This document shows positions 49,020-57,392 of a stretch of DNA of 64,000 nucleotides, piece after piece; the stretch's first letter is position 1; each line of letters begins with the position of its first letter. A program made the position numbers and the translations under genes. The DNA is from Treponema peruense (GTDB lineage Bacteria; Spirochaetota; Spirochaetia; Treponematales; Treponemataceae): assembly GCF_016117655.1 (NCBI RefSeq), contig NZ_CP064936.1:682001-746000 (forward strand), given 5' to 3'. Below the pieces are notes generated by a model that saw only the letters and a list, made by a program, of their open reading frames with translations, was not told the DNA's origin and did not search any database.

Positions 49020-49409
49020 ATGAGTAAGAGAGTAACGGTTATTATGCCACAGGTACAAAAAATTCTTTCTCAAATGGGCGATCAGATAAAACTTGCAAGG
49101 CTCAGACGAAAACTGTCTGCAGAAGTTGTATCAGAAAGAGCCGGAATAAGCCGTGCAACTTTATGGCAGATAGAAAACGGTTCTTCATCTGTTTCCATCG
49201 GAAGTTACGCATCTGTATTGACAGCCCTGGCCCTGCAGAATGACCTGCTACTCATTGCAAAAGATGATGTTCTTGGAAGAACATATCAGGATTTAAATCT
49301 GAAAGTAAGAAAAAGAACTTCAAAAACTTTTGTAAAAAAAACTTCTGAAGAAAACAAGTCCTTTAATATTATGGAGTATCTTCAGGAATATAAAAATGAT
49401 GAAGAGTAA
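49020..49409 (+). CDS. hipB: HipB-like antitoxin/XRE regulator
   Basis: A 129-residue protein with a XRE helix-turn-helix: QIKLARLRRKLSAEVVSERA, GISRATLWQIENG. It would neutralise HipA and repress the operon. I start at the ATG at 49020, nine bases after the -10, with no Shine-Dalgarno; the frame is open to 48999. The C-terminal ~40 residues are basic. Two bases separate it from hipA. Confidence 0.88.
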   Translation: MSKRVTVIMPQVQKILSQMGDQIKLARLRRKLSAEVVSERAGISRATLWQIENGSSSVSIGSYASVLTALALQNDLLLIAKDDVLGRTYQDLNLKVRKRTSKTFVKKTSEENKSFNIMEYLQEYKNDEE

Positions 49410-49411
49410 GA

Positions 49412-50740
49412 ATGTTTGAAACCGAAAGAAAGATAATCGTGGAAGCTGCATGGATAAAAGATTCTCCTGTAATCGGAACTCTGTTCTGCAATATTGCAAG
49501 GGGGAATCAGATTTATTCCTTTGAATTTTCAGAACAGTGGCTTGAAAAATATTCTGAAATTGTTCTTGACCCTGATTTATTGCCTTACAGAGGAAGGCAA
49601 TATTTGTCAAACTCCAAACCTATATTCGGTATTTTTGCAGACTGTTCTCCTGACCGCTGGGGAAGAAAACTCATGCAGAGAAGGGAAGCAATCTATGCAA
49701 GAGAGCAAAACAGAAGCATAAAGACTTTATATGAAATAGACTTTCTACTTGGCGTTCATGATGAGTCAAGAAATGGGGCAATAAGATTTAAGGATGACAT
49801 TACAAAAAAATATTATTCTGATGAATCTTATCTTTCAACACCACCTTTTACTTCCCTTAGAGAACTACAGCAGCTTTCCCTTGATTTTGAAAATAACAAA
49901 GACCCTTATTCAAGAAAATGGATAGAACAGCTTGTATCTCCAGGCTCTTCGCTTGGAGGGGCAAGACCAAAAGCTACAGTAAAAGATACTGATGGTTCTT
50001 TATGGCTTGCAAAATTCAGTGCAAAAAATGATGAAATTCATGAATGTGCATGGGAAAAAGTTATTAATGACTTAGCGGTTTTAAGTGGCCTGAATGTTAC
50101 TGAAACTAAGTTTATGAAATTTGACGATAAGAAAGGATGTTTTCTTTCAAGACGTTTTGACAGGGAAAAAGAAAAACGTATTCATTATTCTTCCGCAATG
50201 ACACAACTTGGAAAAGTTGATGGCGAAACTGCAAGTTATCTTGATATTGCTCAGTTCATAAAGCAGAACAGTATGTTCCCTGATCGAGATTTAAAAGAAT
50301 TATGGTCCAGGATAGCATTTAACATTGCTGTTTCCAATACAGATGACCATTTAAGAAATCACGGATTTTTATTGAAAAATAACAGGTGGGAACTGTCTCC
50401 GGTTTTTGATATTACACCGAACCAATATAGAAATGAAATGTCTCTCAATATTACAGAAGATGATAATTCAAAATCATTGGATTTGTTAATGAAAACAGCA
50501 AAATACTATAATTTAAGTCTTGAAGAATCGAAAAAAATTGCAATAAATATTTTTAAGACAGTTCAGAATAACTGGACTTCATTAGCCAGAAAATATGAAA
50601 TCCCTGCGAGTGAAATAGAACTTATGAATGTCTGCTTTAACGACAGAAAAATCATTCCTCAAAAAACAAAAACTGCTGAAATTAAGGGAAAAAACATTTT
50701 TCCTTCGTTAGAACAGAAACATCCTGGTAGAGCTGATTAA
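49412..50740 (+). CDS. hipA: HipA-like serine/threonine kinase toxin
   Basis: A 442-residue toxin of the HipA family, which inactivates GltX by phosphorylation in E. coli; the target here is unknown. Features: an N-terminal couple-HipA domain (residues ~1-110), the ATP-loop SSLGGARPKATV (about 175-187), the catalytic NTDDHLRNHGF (about 310-320) with the active-site aspartate, and the metal-binding SPVFDITPN. Translationally linked to hipB. It ends five bases from the stop of the convergent HipA-like kinase. Confidence 0.92.
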   Translation: MFETERKIIVEAAWIKDSPVIGTLFCNIARGNQIYSFEFSEQWLEKYSEIVLDPDLLPYRGRQYLSNSKPIFGIFADCSPDRWGRKLMQRREAIYAREQNRSIKTLYEIDFLLGVHDESRNGAIRFKDDITKKYYSDESYLSTPPFTSLRELQQLSLDFENNKDPYSRKWIEQLVSPGSSLGGARPKATVKDTDGSLWLAKFSAKNDEIHECAWEKVINDLAVLSGLNVTETKFMKFDDKKGCFLSRRFDREKEKRIHYSSAMTQLGKVDGETASYLDIAQFIKQNSMFPDRDLKELWSRIAFNIAVSNTDDHLRNHGFLLKNNRWELSPVFDITPNQYRNEMSLNITEDDNSKSLDLLMKTAKYYNLSLEESKKIAINIFKTVQNNWTSLARKYEIPASEIELMNVCFNDRKIIPQKTKTAEIKGKNIFPSLEQKHPGRAD

Positions 50741-50745
50741 AATTT

Positions 50746-52167
50746 TTAATCAGAAATAGAAACTCCTGTTTTTGTCCTATTCTTTTTATAAGTTAGATTT
50801 ACATCACCCATAACTTTTTGAACCATTTCAATTTCATCTTTTGGTTTTAAGATTTTTAAATAATTGTCTAAAACTCTCTTATGCCTATTATCTTTTGAAG
50901 TCATTTGTGTAAGTGCATAAGATATTTTATCCAGTTCTTTTTCATGTTCTTCATCAGATGAAATCAGTCTTAAAAACTCTTTTACTATTTCATTCTTTCT
51001 GTATACAATGTTTCTTGACTGCTCAATTCTTGAGGAAAGGGTAGAAGCAAGTATTCTTCTTCTCTCGTCAGAAATCTTTTTATTTTCTGAAAGAAGTTTA
51101 GTGAAATATTCAGGAATATCATTAAGAGAATCAAAGTCAAGATTCTGTAATGCTATGATTGTTGAAAAGCGTTCCAGCTGTTTATATTGTCTTGTAAAAA
51201 ATGGCTTTGCTTCTATATTTTTAGAATCCGTGAACTGCGGATATTTTAATTCTTCTGTTGAAACTTTATTGAACATAGAAGTTCCCGTGTCAAATATCGG
51301 GGAAAGCCCCAGCCATTCAAGAGTATTTGAATTGCGAAGAAAGCAGAAGTTACTGTAGTGCCTGTCTGTGTTTGCCATGATAAAATCAAGAAGAATCATT
51401 TTAGCGATGTCATTCTTTAATTTTTCTTCACTGCCTATTTTTAATGTCCTGCAGCAGCTTAATAAATGCTCAAAATCTGTCTGTTTTTTTTCCTGTTTTT
51501 GTGTATTGATGACATTCCATGCGCTTACAAGCTCAGTATTCTCATCAGTCAGATTACCGCATGAGCAGAAATAATCATTTCCGATTTTCACGATGTCGTA
51601 ATCAATGTGAGGTATTTTTAATTTCCGGCATATTTCTGAAGCAAGGACTTCATTGAACGGTTCCTGTTCATAAGGGCCGCTGCCTCCTTTTATCAAAAGT
51701 CTTTTACCGTTTTCAATAATCCATTTTTTTAATAGCCAGCCGTCAGATGTGTTGTCAGGTGAGATAAAATTGATTTTCACATTCTTATTTTTACCGAAAA
51801 AAAGATTTCCAACATCTGGAGAAAAATCATTTGTATAAAAATTTACGTCTTTCCATTTCAAATGGCTGTTTTCAGGCTTTATCCAATACTGGTCTGAGAG
51901 GCTTAATCCCATAGATTTAATTATGAGTGAATTTAATGAAAGCCCTGCTATCTCAGAAAGAAACTTATCAAGGTTTTGCCTGGAAGAGGGTATGCAGCGG
52001 CCTTTCCACCATTCCCTGAATGCCGAAACTTTATTAACAGTTTTCTGTGATTTAAGAAATAATGGAACATGCTCATCATTATAAATTTCATTTATTGCAT
52101 AAACTTCATCATTCAGAATTTCAAGATTGAGGACATTTATATCTTTGTGACAGAGAATGTAATTCAT
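50746..52167 (-). CDS. second HipA-like kinase, paired with a RelB/DinJ-type antitoxin
   Basis: A 473-residue protein with a HipA-type kinase core but a diverged N-terminal half. Likely ATP-binding region: LLIKGGSGPYEQEPFNEVLA (about residues 152-171). Catalytic segment: MANTDRHYSNF (about 270-280). Metal-binding segment: SPIFDTGTSMF (about 297-307). The C-terminal ~130 residues are helical and unrelated to hipA in the window. Its ATG directly abuts the stop of the 52168-52440 gene, so it is translated with it. Relatives are sometimes called excisionases or HipA-domain proteins. Toxicity is inferred. Confidence 0.8.
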   Translation of the reverse strand: MNYILCHKDINVLNLEILNDEVYAINEIYNDEHVPLFLKSQKTVNKVSAFREWWKGRCIPSSRQNLDKFLSEIAGLSLNSLIIKSMGLSLSDQYWIKPENSHLKWKDVNFYTNDFSPDVGNLFFGKNKNVKINFISPDNTSDGWLLKKWIIENGKRLLIKGGSGPYEQEPFNEVLASEICRKLKIPHIDYDIVKIGNDYFCSCGNLTDENTELVSAWNVINTQKQEKKQTDFEHLLSCCRTLKIGSEEKLKNDIAKMILLDFIMANTDRHYSNFCFLRNSNTLEWLGLSPIFDTGTSMFNKVSTEELKYPQFTDSKNIEAKPFFTRQYKQLERFSTIIALQNLDFDSLNDIPEYFTKLLSENKKISDERRRILASTLSSRIEQSRNIVYRKNEIVKEFLRLISSDEEHEKELDKISYALTQMTSKDNRHKRVLDNYLKILKPKDEIEMVQKVMGDVNLTYKKNRTKTGVSISD

Positions 52168-52440
52168 TTAATTCACTCCTATTTTATGAGTCAAAATGTA
52201 GTCATCAAGATATGAAACTGGATCAAACATATTTTTGCTTATTGAGTCAATTTCATTAGAAACAGATGTTTCCGAAAACAAAGGCAAAGACATTTTAAAA
52301 GGCAAGCCCTGTTCAATAACAACACGATTAAGAAAAAGCCTGACTGCTGAAGATAAATCCAGCCCCAGGTTGTTGAGAATTTCAGTTGCCTCTGTCTTCA
52401 ATTTTTCGTCAATTCTAACCTGTACCTGATTTTTACTCAT
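52168..52440 (-). CDS. RelB/DinJ-family antitoxin
   Basis: A 90-residue protein with the RelB/DinJ N-terminus: VQVRIDEKLKTEATEILNNL, LGLDLSSAVRLFLNRVV, a ribbon-helix-helix fold that normally precedes a RelE/YafQ-type ribonuclease toxin. Here no such toxin follows: the next gene is a HipA-like kinase. The ATG has AAGGATGAG upstream. It probably represses its own operon and binds the kinase, an unusual pairing. Confidence 0.85.
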   Translation of the reverse strand: MSKNQVQVRIDEKLKTEATEILNNLGLDLSSAVRLFLNRVVIEQGLPFKMSLPLFSETSVSNEIDSISKNMFDPVSYLDDYILTHKIGVN

Positions 52441-52722
52441 AACTCATCCTTGTAACTCGTTTGAATTACATTATAAATTTGAAATGCCATAAAATCAAGG
52501 TTAGTAAAGCTAAAATTTAAATTCTCTTGTTTATAATTTTTCTTGACAATATAAATAGATTATATTACACTTAAACCGACACGAAACCCCTCCTCGTGTA
52601 TTTTTTTAGATTTTACTCATTGATATGAGTCTTATTATTTTTCTTGACCACACACCTTGAAAAATAAAAAAAAAGATTCAACGGACTTACTGTGTCCTGG
52701 TATTGGGTATTTGGAGAAATAC
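52441..52722 (+). promoter_or_regulatory. trbF upstream region: motif, attenuator-like hairpins
   Basis: TTGACA (52543-52548) and TATAAA (52550-52555) precede the shared motif TAGATTATATTACACTTA (52556-52573). ACACGA/TCGTGT (52579-52584, 52594-52599) followed by A and seven T looks like a terminator, and ACTCAT/ATGAGT (52615-52630) follows. Transcription of the second half of the trb operon may thus restart and be attenuated here, after the cargo island. Confidence 0.55.
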
Positions 52723-53469
52723 ATGGGATTACTTACTTTTTTTTCTGATGGAGATGCCTCACCAACTCCGTTCAATCAATTTAATAAGAAAAAGAAACAA
52801 GCCAAAAAAGTAAACGATGACGGAAGCTACAATATTGATATGGTAGCTGCTGCTGATACGATACAAGGGCTTTCTCAGAAGAATGCCCGAATGTGGCAGA
52901 TTATAGCTTTGGTTTCTTTATCTTCTTTTATCATCTCTTTGTTCATCTGCTTTTATGCCGTCCGGCTTCCGAAAACTATCCCTGTTATCGTTACCGTTGA
53001 TACAGACGGAAACGCAACTTATGTCGGAAAAGTAGACAAGTCTTCCTGGGGAAAGACAAGCATTCCTGAAATCCACAAAACATCACAGATTAAAAAACTT
53101 GTATCAAATATGTTTACCTGGGTAATCGACTACAATGCACAAAACCAGTATTTGCAGGAAGCTCAGAATATCTGCCAGGGCGCTGCCTTAAATCAGCTTG
53201 ATACATTTATCCGTGCAAACAATCCTTTTGACTGGCTTGGTGTTAAGACTCAGACAGTAAGCTGTGAAGAGCCACTTAAACAGACAAACACTACTTATGT
53301 AATTTACTTTAACGTAAACACATACCAGAACGGTCATCTTACTCAGACAAGAAGGTTCTCGCTTCTTGCTACTATCGGATATTTTGAAGTTACAGAAAAA
53401 ACTAAGGATTTGAATCCTTTGGGAGTATACATCACTTCTTTTGACCTTAAAGAAGTAATAAAAAATTAA
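52723..53469 (+). CDS. trbF: TrbF/VirB8-type assembly factor
   Basis: A 248-residue protein with a cytoplasmic N-terminus, one membrane segment (IIALVSLSSFIISLFICFYAV, about residues 62-82) and a periplasmic VirB8-type domain. I start at ATG 52723, which has GGAGA six bases upstream; the frame is open to a TTG at 52657. It resumes the trb order after the cargo island. Confidence 0.88.
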   Translation: MGLLTFFSDGDASPTPFNQFNKKKKQAKKVNDDGSYNIDMVAAADTIQGLSQKNARMWQIIALVSLSSFIISLFICFYAVRLPKTIPVIVTVDTDGNATYVGKVDKSSWGKTSIPEIHKTSQIKKLVSNMFTWVIDYNAQNQYLQEAQNICQGAALNQLDTFIRANNPFDWLGVKTQTVSCEEPLKQTNTTYVIYFNVNTYQNGHLTQTRRFSLLATIGYFEVTEKTKDLNPLGVYITSFDLKEVIKN

Positions 53470-53486
53470 AAAGAGGAGTATAAACG

Positions 53487-54698
53487 ATGAAAAAAATAAT
53501 TGTCGGAATTTTATTCATATCAGTTCTTTTTACAGCCTGTCAAAGTGTTGATTTTGAAAAAACAATGAGTACTGATATTGGAAAAGAAGGTTCAGAATTC
53601 AAAAATCGTGAAGCTGAAGAAAAAAACAATTATGACAAGGTTCAGGAATATCTTATCCAGGAAAGATTGAAGGAAATTGATATTCCAAAAACTGTTGTAT
53701 ATATTGAAAAACCTGTTTACTATCCGGCTACTGTTGCGTCAGACAGACCGACAAAAACTGGAAAAGAGGCCGCAAAAGAAAGCACAGCTCAATCCATTCA
53801 AGTGCCTAGTCAGTGGACTGGCGGTACTATGTATTATGACTTTGACAGTGATTTTACTTATGAAATTTACTGCCAGCCATACCGTGTCACAGACCTTCTG
53901 CTAGAGCCAGGTGAACAGGTTATTGAAATGCCGTTTTTGTCTGAGGAAAAAGTATGGGAAATCGGAGCAGGTGTGAGCCGTCAGAACGGTGTTGATACCC
54001 AGCACTTTTTCTTAAAGCCAGCTTATTCAGGTCTTACAACTTCTTTCATCATCATTACAGATAAAAGAGTCTATCACATGCTTTTGAAATCTTATAAAGA
54101 CGTTTATATGACTCAGGTAAAATGGAAATATCCAAACACTATGCCATTTACAATCAAGACAGACGCTATGGAAAAAGTAAACAAAATGTCTAAGGAAACT
54201 ACTGCCGTAGATCCGGCTTTCCTTTCTTTTGATTACAAGATGAGCTACTCTGTTTTCAAGAAACCTTACTGGCTTCCAACCCGTGTTTATGATGACGGAA
54301 AGCACACTTACATTGTAATGAATGAAACTGTCCTTCACATGACATCCCCTGTCGTATTCAACAACAAGAATGAGAGAATCAACTATTCAGTAAACAAAAA
54401 CCTTATCGTCTTGAATGAGCTTATTGAAAAAGTAACATTAAGGGTAGGTAAGGAAAAAGTTACCATTAAAAAGAAAAATTACAAGGAACCTAAGCCTATA
54501 AAAGTTGAAGAAGTAGAAGATAAAATTAAGCTTGATGAAGACCCGGTTCTTCCTCCGGCAAATCCTAAAAAAGGATTCAGCTCAAGTTTGAACTCAAAGG
54601 TCTCAAAAGAAACAACGCTTCACTCATCTGACATCATTGTAGAATACAAAGAAAACAAAGATTCAGAATCTAAAGAAAATAGTGCAGGAGGAGAATAA
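53487..54698 (+). CDS. trbG: TrbG/VirB9-type lipoprotein
   Basis: A 403-residue protein with a lipoprotein signal peptide ending in FTAC (Cys ~18). The VirB9/TrbG domain is recognised by the segment YEIYCQPYRVTDLLLEPGEQ and the following beta-rich region with DKRVYHMLLKS. The outer-membrane core complex is formed with TrbI. The last ~90 residues are charged and low-complexity, an extension beyond the family norm. GAGGAG precedes the ATG. Confidence 0.9.
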   Translation: MKKIIVGILFISVLFTACQSVDFEKTMSTDIGKEGSEFKNREAEEKNNYDKVQEYLIQERLKEIDIPKTVVYIEKPVYYPATVASDRPTKTGKEAAKESTAQSIQVPSQWTGGTMYYDFDSDFTYEIYCQPYRVTDLLLEPGEQVIEMPFLSEEKVWEIGAGVSRQNGVDTQHFFLKPAYSGLTTSFIIITDKRVYHMLLKSYKDVYMTQVKWKYPNTMPFTIKTDAMEKVNKMSKETTAVDPAFLSFDYKMSYSVFKKPYWLPTRVYDDGKHTYIVMNETVLHMTSPVVFNNKNERINYSVNKNLIVLNELIEKVTLRVGKEKVTIKKKNYKEPKPIKVEEVEDKIKLDEDPVLPPANPKKGFSSSLNSKVSKETTLHSSDIIVEYKENKDSESKENSAGGE

Positions 54699-55336
54699 TG
54701 GGATTTTTTGACCGACACTACGAAAGCTATGACGAATGGTGCGAAACTCCGAGAGGAAAAGCTTTTAATGAAAAAATGAGACTTGCAGCTGAAGAAAATG
54801 CAAGGAAAAAAGAGGAATGGGAGCGTAACACTCTGCCAGAAAAAAAAGAGCAGGTAAAACTTTTTAAGATTATCATCGTGCCTCTTTTTCTAAGCTTTGC
54901 AGTCTCAGACTGGTGGGGCATGAAGCACTTTAAGTTTCCTTATGTTTTTGGTATTCAGCTTTTGATTGCCTTAATTGGCTTTATTTTGTTCAAGAAAAAT
55001 CCCTTTAAAGTAAAATATCCGAACTGCTTTTTCATGGCTCCTGTGGCTCTTTTTATGTCTTTCATGTTTTCTTTCTATCTTTGTATTTCTGAATTCGGCT
55101 TAAAACAGGCGGTCTTGATTAAGCCGCCTGTGGAAGTTATAGAAACATCTGGAGATGCTTCTGAAAAATTTTCGGAAACTCCAGACCTTGCTTACTTGGA
55201 GAGCAGTGAAATAGACATTTCTGAACTCGATTTTTATAGCCGTGAATATTCACAATGGCTTATAGAAAATAACCACGAAACATCTGAAGAACTTGTTTCA
55301 GATTACAAAAAATTAAAGGATGAAAATGGACGATAA
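54698..55336 (+). CDS. membrane protein in the trbH position
   Basis: A 212-residue protein with an N-terminal charged segment, then about four hydrophobic segments between residues 50 and 145 (FKIIIVPLFLSFAVSDWWG, VFGIQLLIALIGFILF, FFMAPVALFMSFMFSFYLC) and an acidic tail. Its ATG overlaps the trbG stop by one base (TAATG) and it overlaps the trbI start. In RP4/Ti-type clusters the small lipoprotein TrbH lies here; this protein is not similar to it. It may be an exclusion or assembly protein. Confidence 0.65.
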   Translation: MGFFDRHYESYDEWCETPRGKAFNEKMRLAAEENARKKEEWERNTLPEKKEQVKLFKIIIVPLFLSFAVSDWWGMKHFKFPYVFGIQLLIALIGFILFKKNPFKVKYPNCFFMAPVALFMSFMFSFYLCISEFGLKQAVLIKPPVEVIETSGDASEKFSETPDLAYLESSEIDISELDFYSREYSQWLIENNHETSEELVSDYKKLKDENGR

Positions 55337-57122
55337 ATTTAATAACGATGAAGATTTTCCTTCTGAATTTGAGCCTGAAAAAGATTCTTCTGCTTCTGAA
55401 TACAATCCGTACAGCGGATTTTTAGACGATGATTCTGCAGGTTCTCAAGCTGAAGTAGAAGAAGAAACTTCAGAAAACACTGAAATTAAAAAAAAAGAAG
55501 TTCCCCATGAAGAAAAAGTAACTACTGAAGAAGACATTGAGCTTCCAGACTTTATGAATGAAGCTGCAAATGCAAATGAGACTCATAAAGAAGAAAAATA
55601 CGCTGGGGAAAAGTTTTCTTCTGAAGAACAGAAAGACGACTTTGACCCGAAAGATTTCTCTGAAAACAAGGAAGAGGAATCTGCTTCTGAAAATAAAGAA
55701 AATTCTTCTGAAACTGCTTCCAGTGCATCGACTTCAAAAGAAGAAAATACTGAAATTGAAACTGGCGGAAAAACTGAAGACAAGGCAAAAGACTTAAAAT
55801 TTGAGTCAAAGATTTCTGCAGGTGAAGCAGACCATGCTCCAAAGTCTAAACCTAAAGTTCTCAACAAAAAGTTTTTACTTTCTTCTATAATTATAACTCT
55901 GGGTCTCACTCTTGTTGTTACTTTTCTGATGCCTTCTAAAAAAAAGAATTCTAAGAAAAACGAGAAGCCTGTTGCTGAGCGTCATACTTCTACAGATTAC
56001 GCATCTTTAGCATCAAGACCTCCTGAAGAGTCCCAGGAACATTATCAGGATGTAAGTGCTGCTCCAGAAGCTAAAAATAAAAAGAACGATGAAATCCCTC
56101 CTTTAATTCCTCCAAAAGATGAAAAGCTTCCTTACAATGCTAATACTGTGAATTACAATACGGGAAAAGGAGGTGGCGCTGGAGGTTCTACACTTGAAAT
56201 TCCTGACACAAGAAATGACAGCCTTCAGGGAAAAAGTATTTCTGGAATTAAAGGTCTTACTTCAACCCAGCAAAGTTATTCAACAGATTACCAGCAGACA
56301 ATCGCAAAAAATACTACTTCTTCTGGAAACTCTGGTGGCTACAGCCTTCCTTCAAAAGAAGAGTATATGAACAACGTTCTCGGAGCTTACAGCCAGGCAT
56401 ACGGAAACGCAACAAGTCAGAACAATGCCTACAGAGTTCAGAACGACCAGGACGGAAAGAACAGCTTCTTCAATAACGGACGGCAGGGAAGCAATGTAGG
56501 ACAGGGTGAATGGCTCAACCTCAATACACTTTGGCAGGGAACAATCTTTGAAGCAGTTCTCACTTCAGAGCTTAACACGGATTTGCCTGGCGAAATTACG
56601 GCCCGTATTGCAAAGAACATTTATTCATCCCAGGACGGACGCTATCTTCTTATTCCTCAGAACTCTGTGGTTTACGGAACCTATAATTCAAGCATCTCTT
56701 ATTCACAGAACCGTGTGCAGGTTGCCTGGCATACTCTGATCCGTCCAGACGGTTATCAGATTCAGCTTGGAAATATGAATGCAACAGATGCAAAAGGCGC
56801 TTCAGGTCTTAAAGGCTGGGTAAACGACCATCCGTTTGCTTATCTTAAAGCTATCGGTTTAATGAGCGTTTTCTCTATCGTAAATACAGAGTTTTCTAAG
56901 CAGCTGAATGGAACGCAAAATGAGTATGTACAGAACCTTCTTGCAAACTCTCAGAACGTAACTATGGAACTTGGCGACAAGCTGATTGACCGTGCTATGA
57001 ATGTGCAGCCGACAATCAAGATTAAGTCTGGAACGAAAATCAACATAGTTGTAAACCAGAACTTAAACCTTCCGCCATGTGAAGATATTCCGGTAACTCA
57101 AGCATACCATAAACAAAGATAA
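55326..57122 (+). CDS. trbI: TrbI/VirB10-type channel protein
   Basis: A 598-residue protein. The N-terminal ~175 residues are strongly acidic and low-complexity (many E, D, S), followed by one membrane segment (LLSSIIITLGLTLVVTFLM, about 180-200), a proline-rich linker and a C-terminal VirB10/TrbI domain with LIPQNSVVYGTYNSSISYSQ and RPDGYQIQLGNMNATDAKG. It spans both membranes as the channel core. An in-frame ATG at 55320 is the alternative start; 55326 has better spacing from AAAGGA. Confidence 0.92.
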   Translation: MDDKFNNDEDFPSEFEPEKDSSASEYNPYSGFLDDDSAGSQAEVEEETSENTEIKKKEVPHEEKVTTEEDIELPDFMNEAANANETHKEEKYAGEKFSSEEQKDDFDPKDFSENKEEESASENKENSSETASSASTSKEENTEIETGGKTEDKAKDLKFESKISAGEADHAPKSKPKVLNKKFLLSSIIITLGLTLVVTFLMPSKKKNSKKNEKPVAERHTSTDYASLASRPPEESQEHYQDVSAAPEAKNKKNDEIPPLIPPKDEKLPYNANTVNYNTGKGGGAGGSTLEIPDTRNDSLQGKSISGIKGLTSTQQSYSTDYQQTIAKNTTSSGNSGGYSLPSKEEYMNNVLGAYSQAYGNATSQNNAYRVQNDQDGKNSFFNNGRQGSNVGQGEWLNLNTLWQGTIFEAVLTSELNTDLPGEITARIAKNIYSSQDGRYLLIPQNSVVYGTYNSSISYSQNRVQVAWHTLIRPDGYQIQLGNMNATDAKGASGLKGWVNDHPFAYLKAIGLMSVFSIVNTEFSKQLNGTQNEYVQNLLANSQNVTMELGDKLIDRAMNVQPTIKIKSGTKINIVVNQNLNLPPCEDIPVTQAYHKQR

Positions 57123-57355
57123 TGCAGGACTGGAATTATAACAAAGAATGGAAGCTTGATGATTGTACTCAGGCTTTTATAAATGCAAGACGTAATAACA
57201 GGAGGAAAAAGTTTATGAAGTTTTGTGAAAAATTAAAGAAAAGTTTTAAGAAAGAAAGTTATACAGATGAATCTGTATATAAGTTCAATTTAAGCATTCT
57301 TATAGCAAGCGTAGTGTTGTGCTGCTTTGGATGCGTTCTCTTTTTTTTACATTGA
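57122..57355 (+). CDS. small tail-anchored membrane protein
   Basis: A 77-residue protein with a basic middle (NARRNNRRKKFMKFCEKLKK) and one C-terminal hydrophobic segment (LSILIASVVLCCFGCVLFFL). Its ATG overlaps the trbI stop by one base (TAATG), so it is translated with trbI. Not recognised; a surface exclusion or assembly role is possible. Confidence 0.65.
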   Translation: MQDWNYNKEWKLDDCTQAFINARRNNRRKKFMKFCEKLKKSFKKESYTDESVYKFNLSILIASVVLCCFGCVLFFLH

Positions 57356-57356
57356 T

Positions 57357-57382
57357 AGTGTAAAAAAAAACTATAAGTAGGC
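57357..57382 (+). promoter_or_regulatory. shared motif before the giant lipoprotein gene
   Basis: AGTGTAA, seven more A, CTATAAGTAG; the two ends match the shared motif (AGTGTAA and CTATAAGTAG as at 41196), the middle differs. It lies 10-36 bases upstream of the ATG, after the trb operon. Confidence 0.5.
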
Positions 57383-57392
57383 AGGTAGTAAT

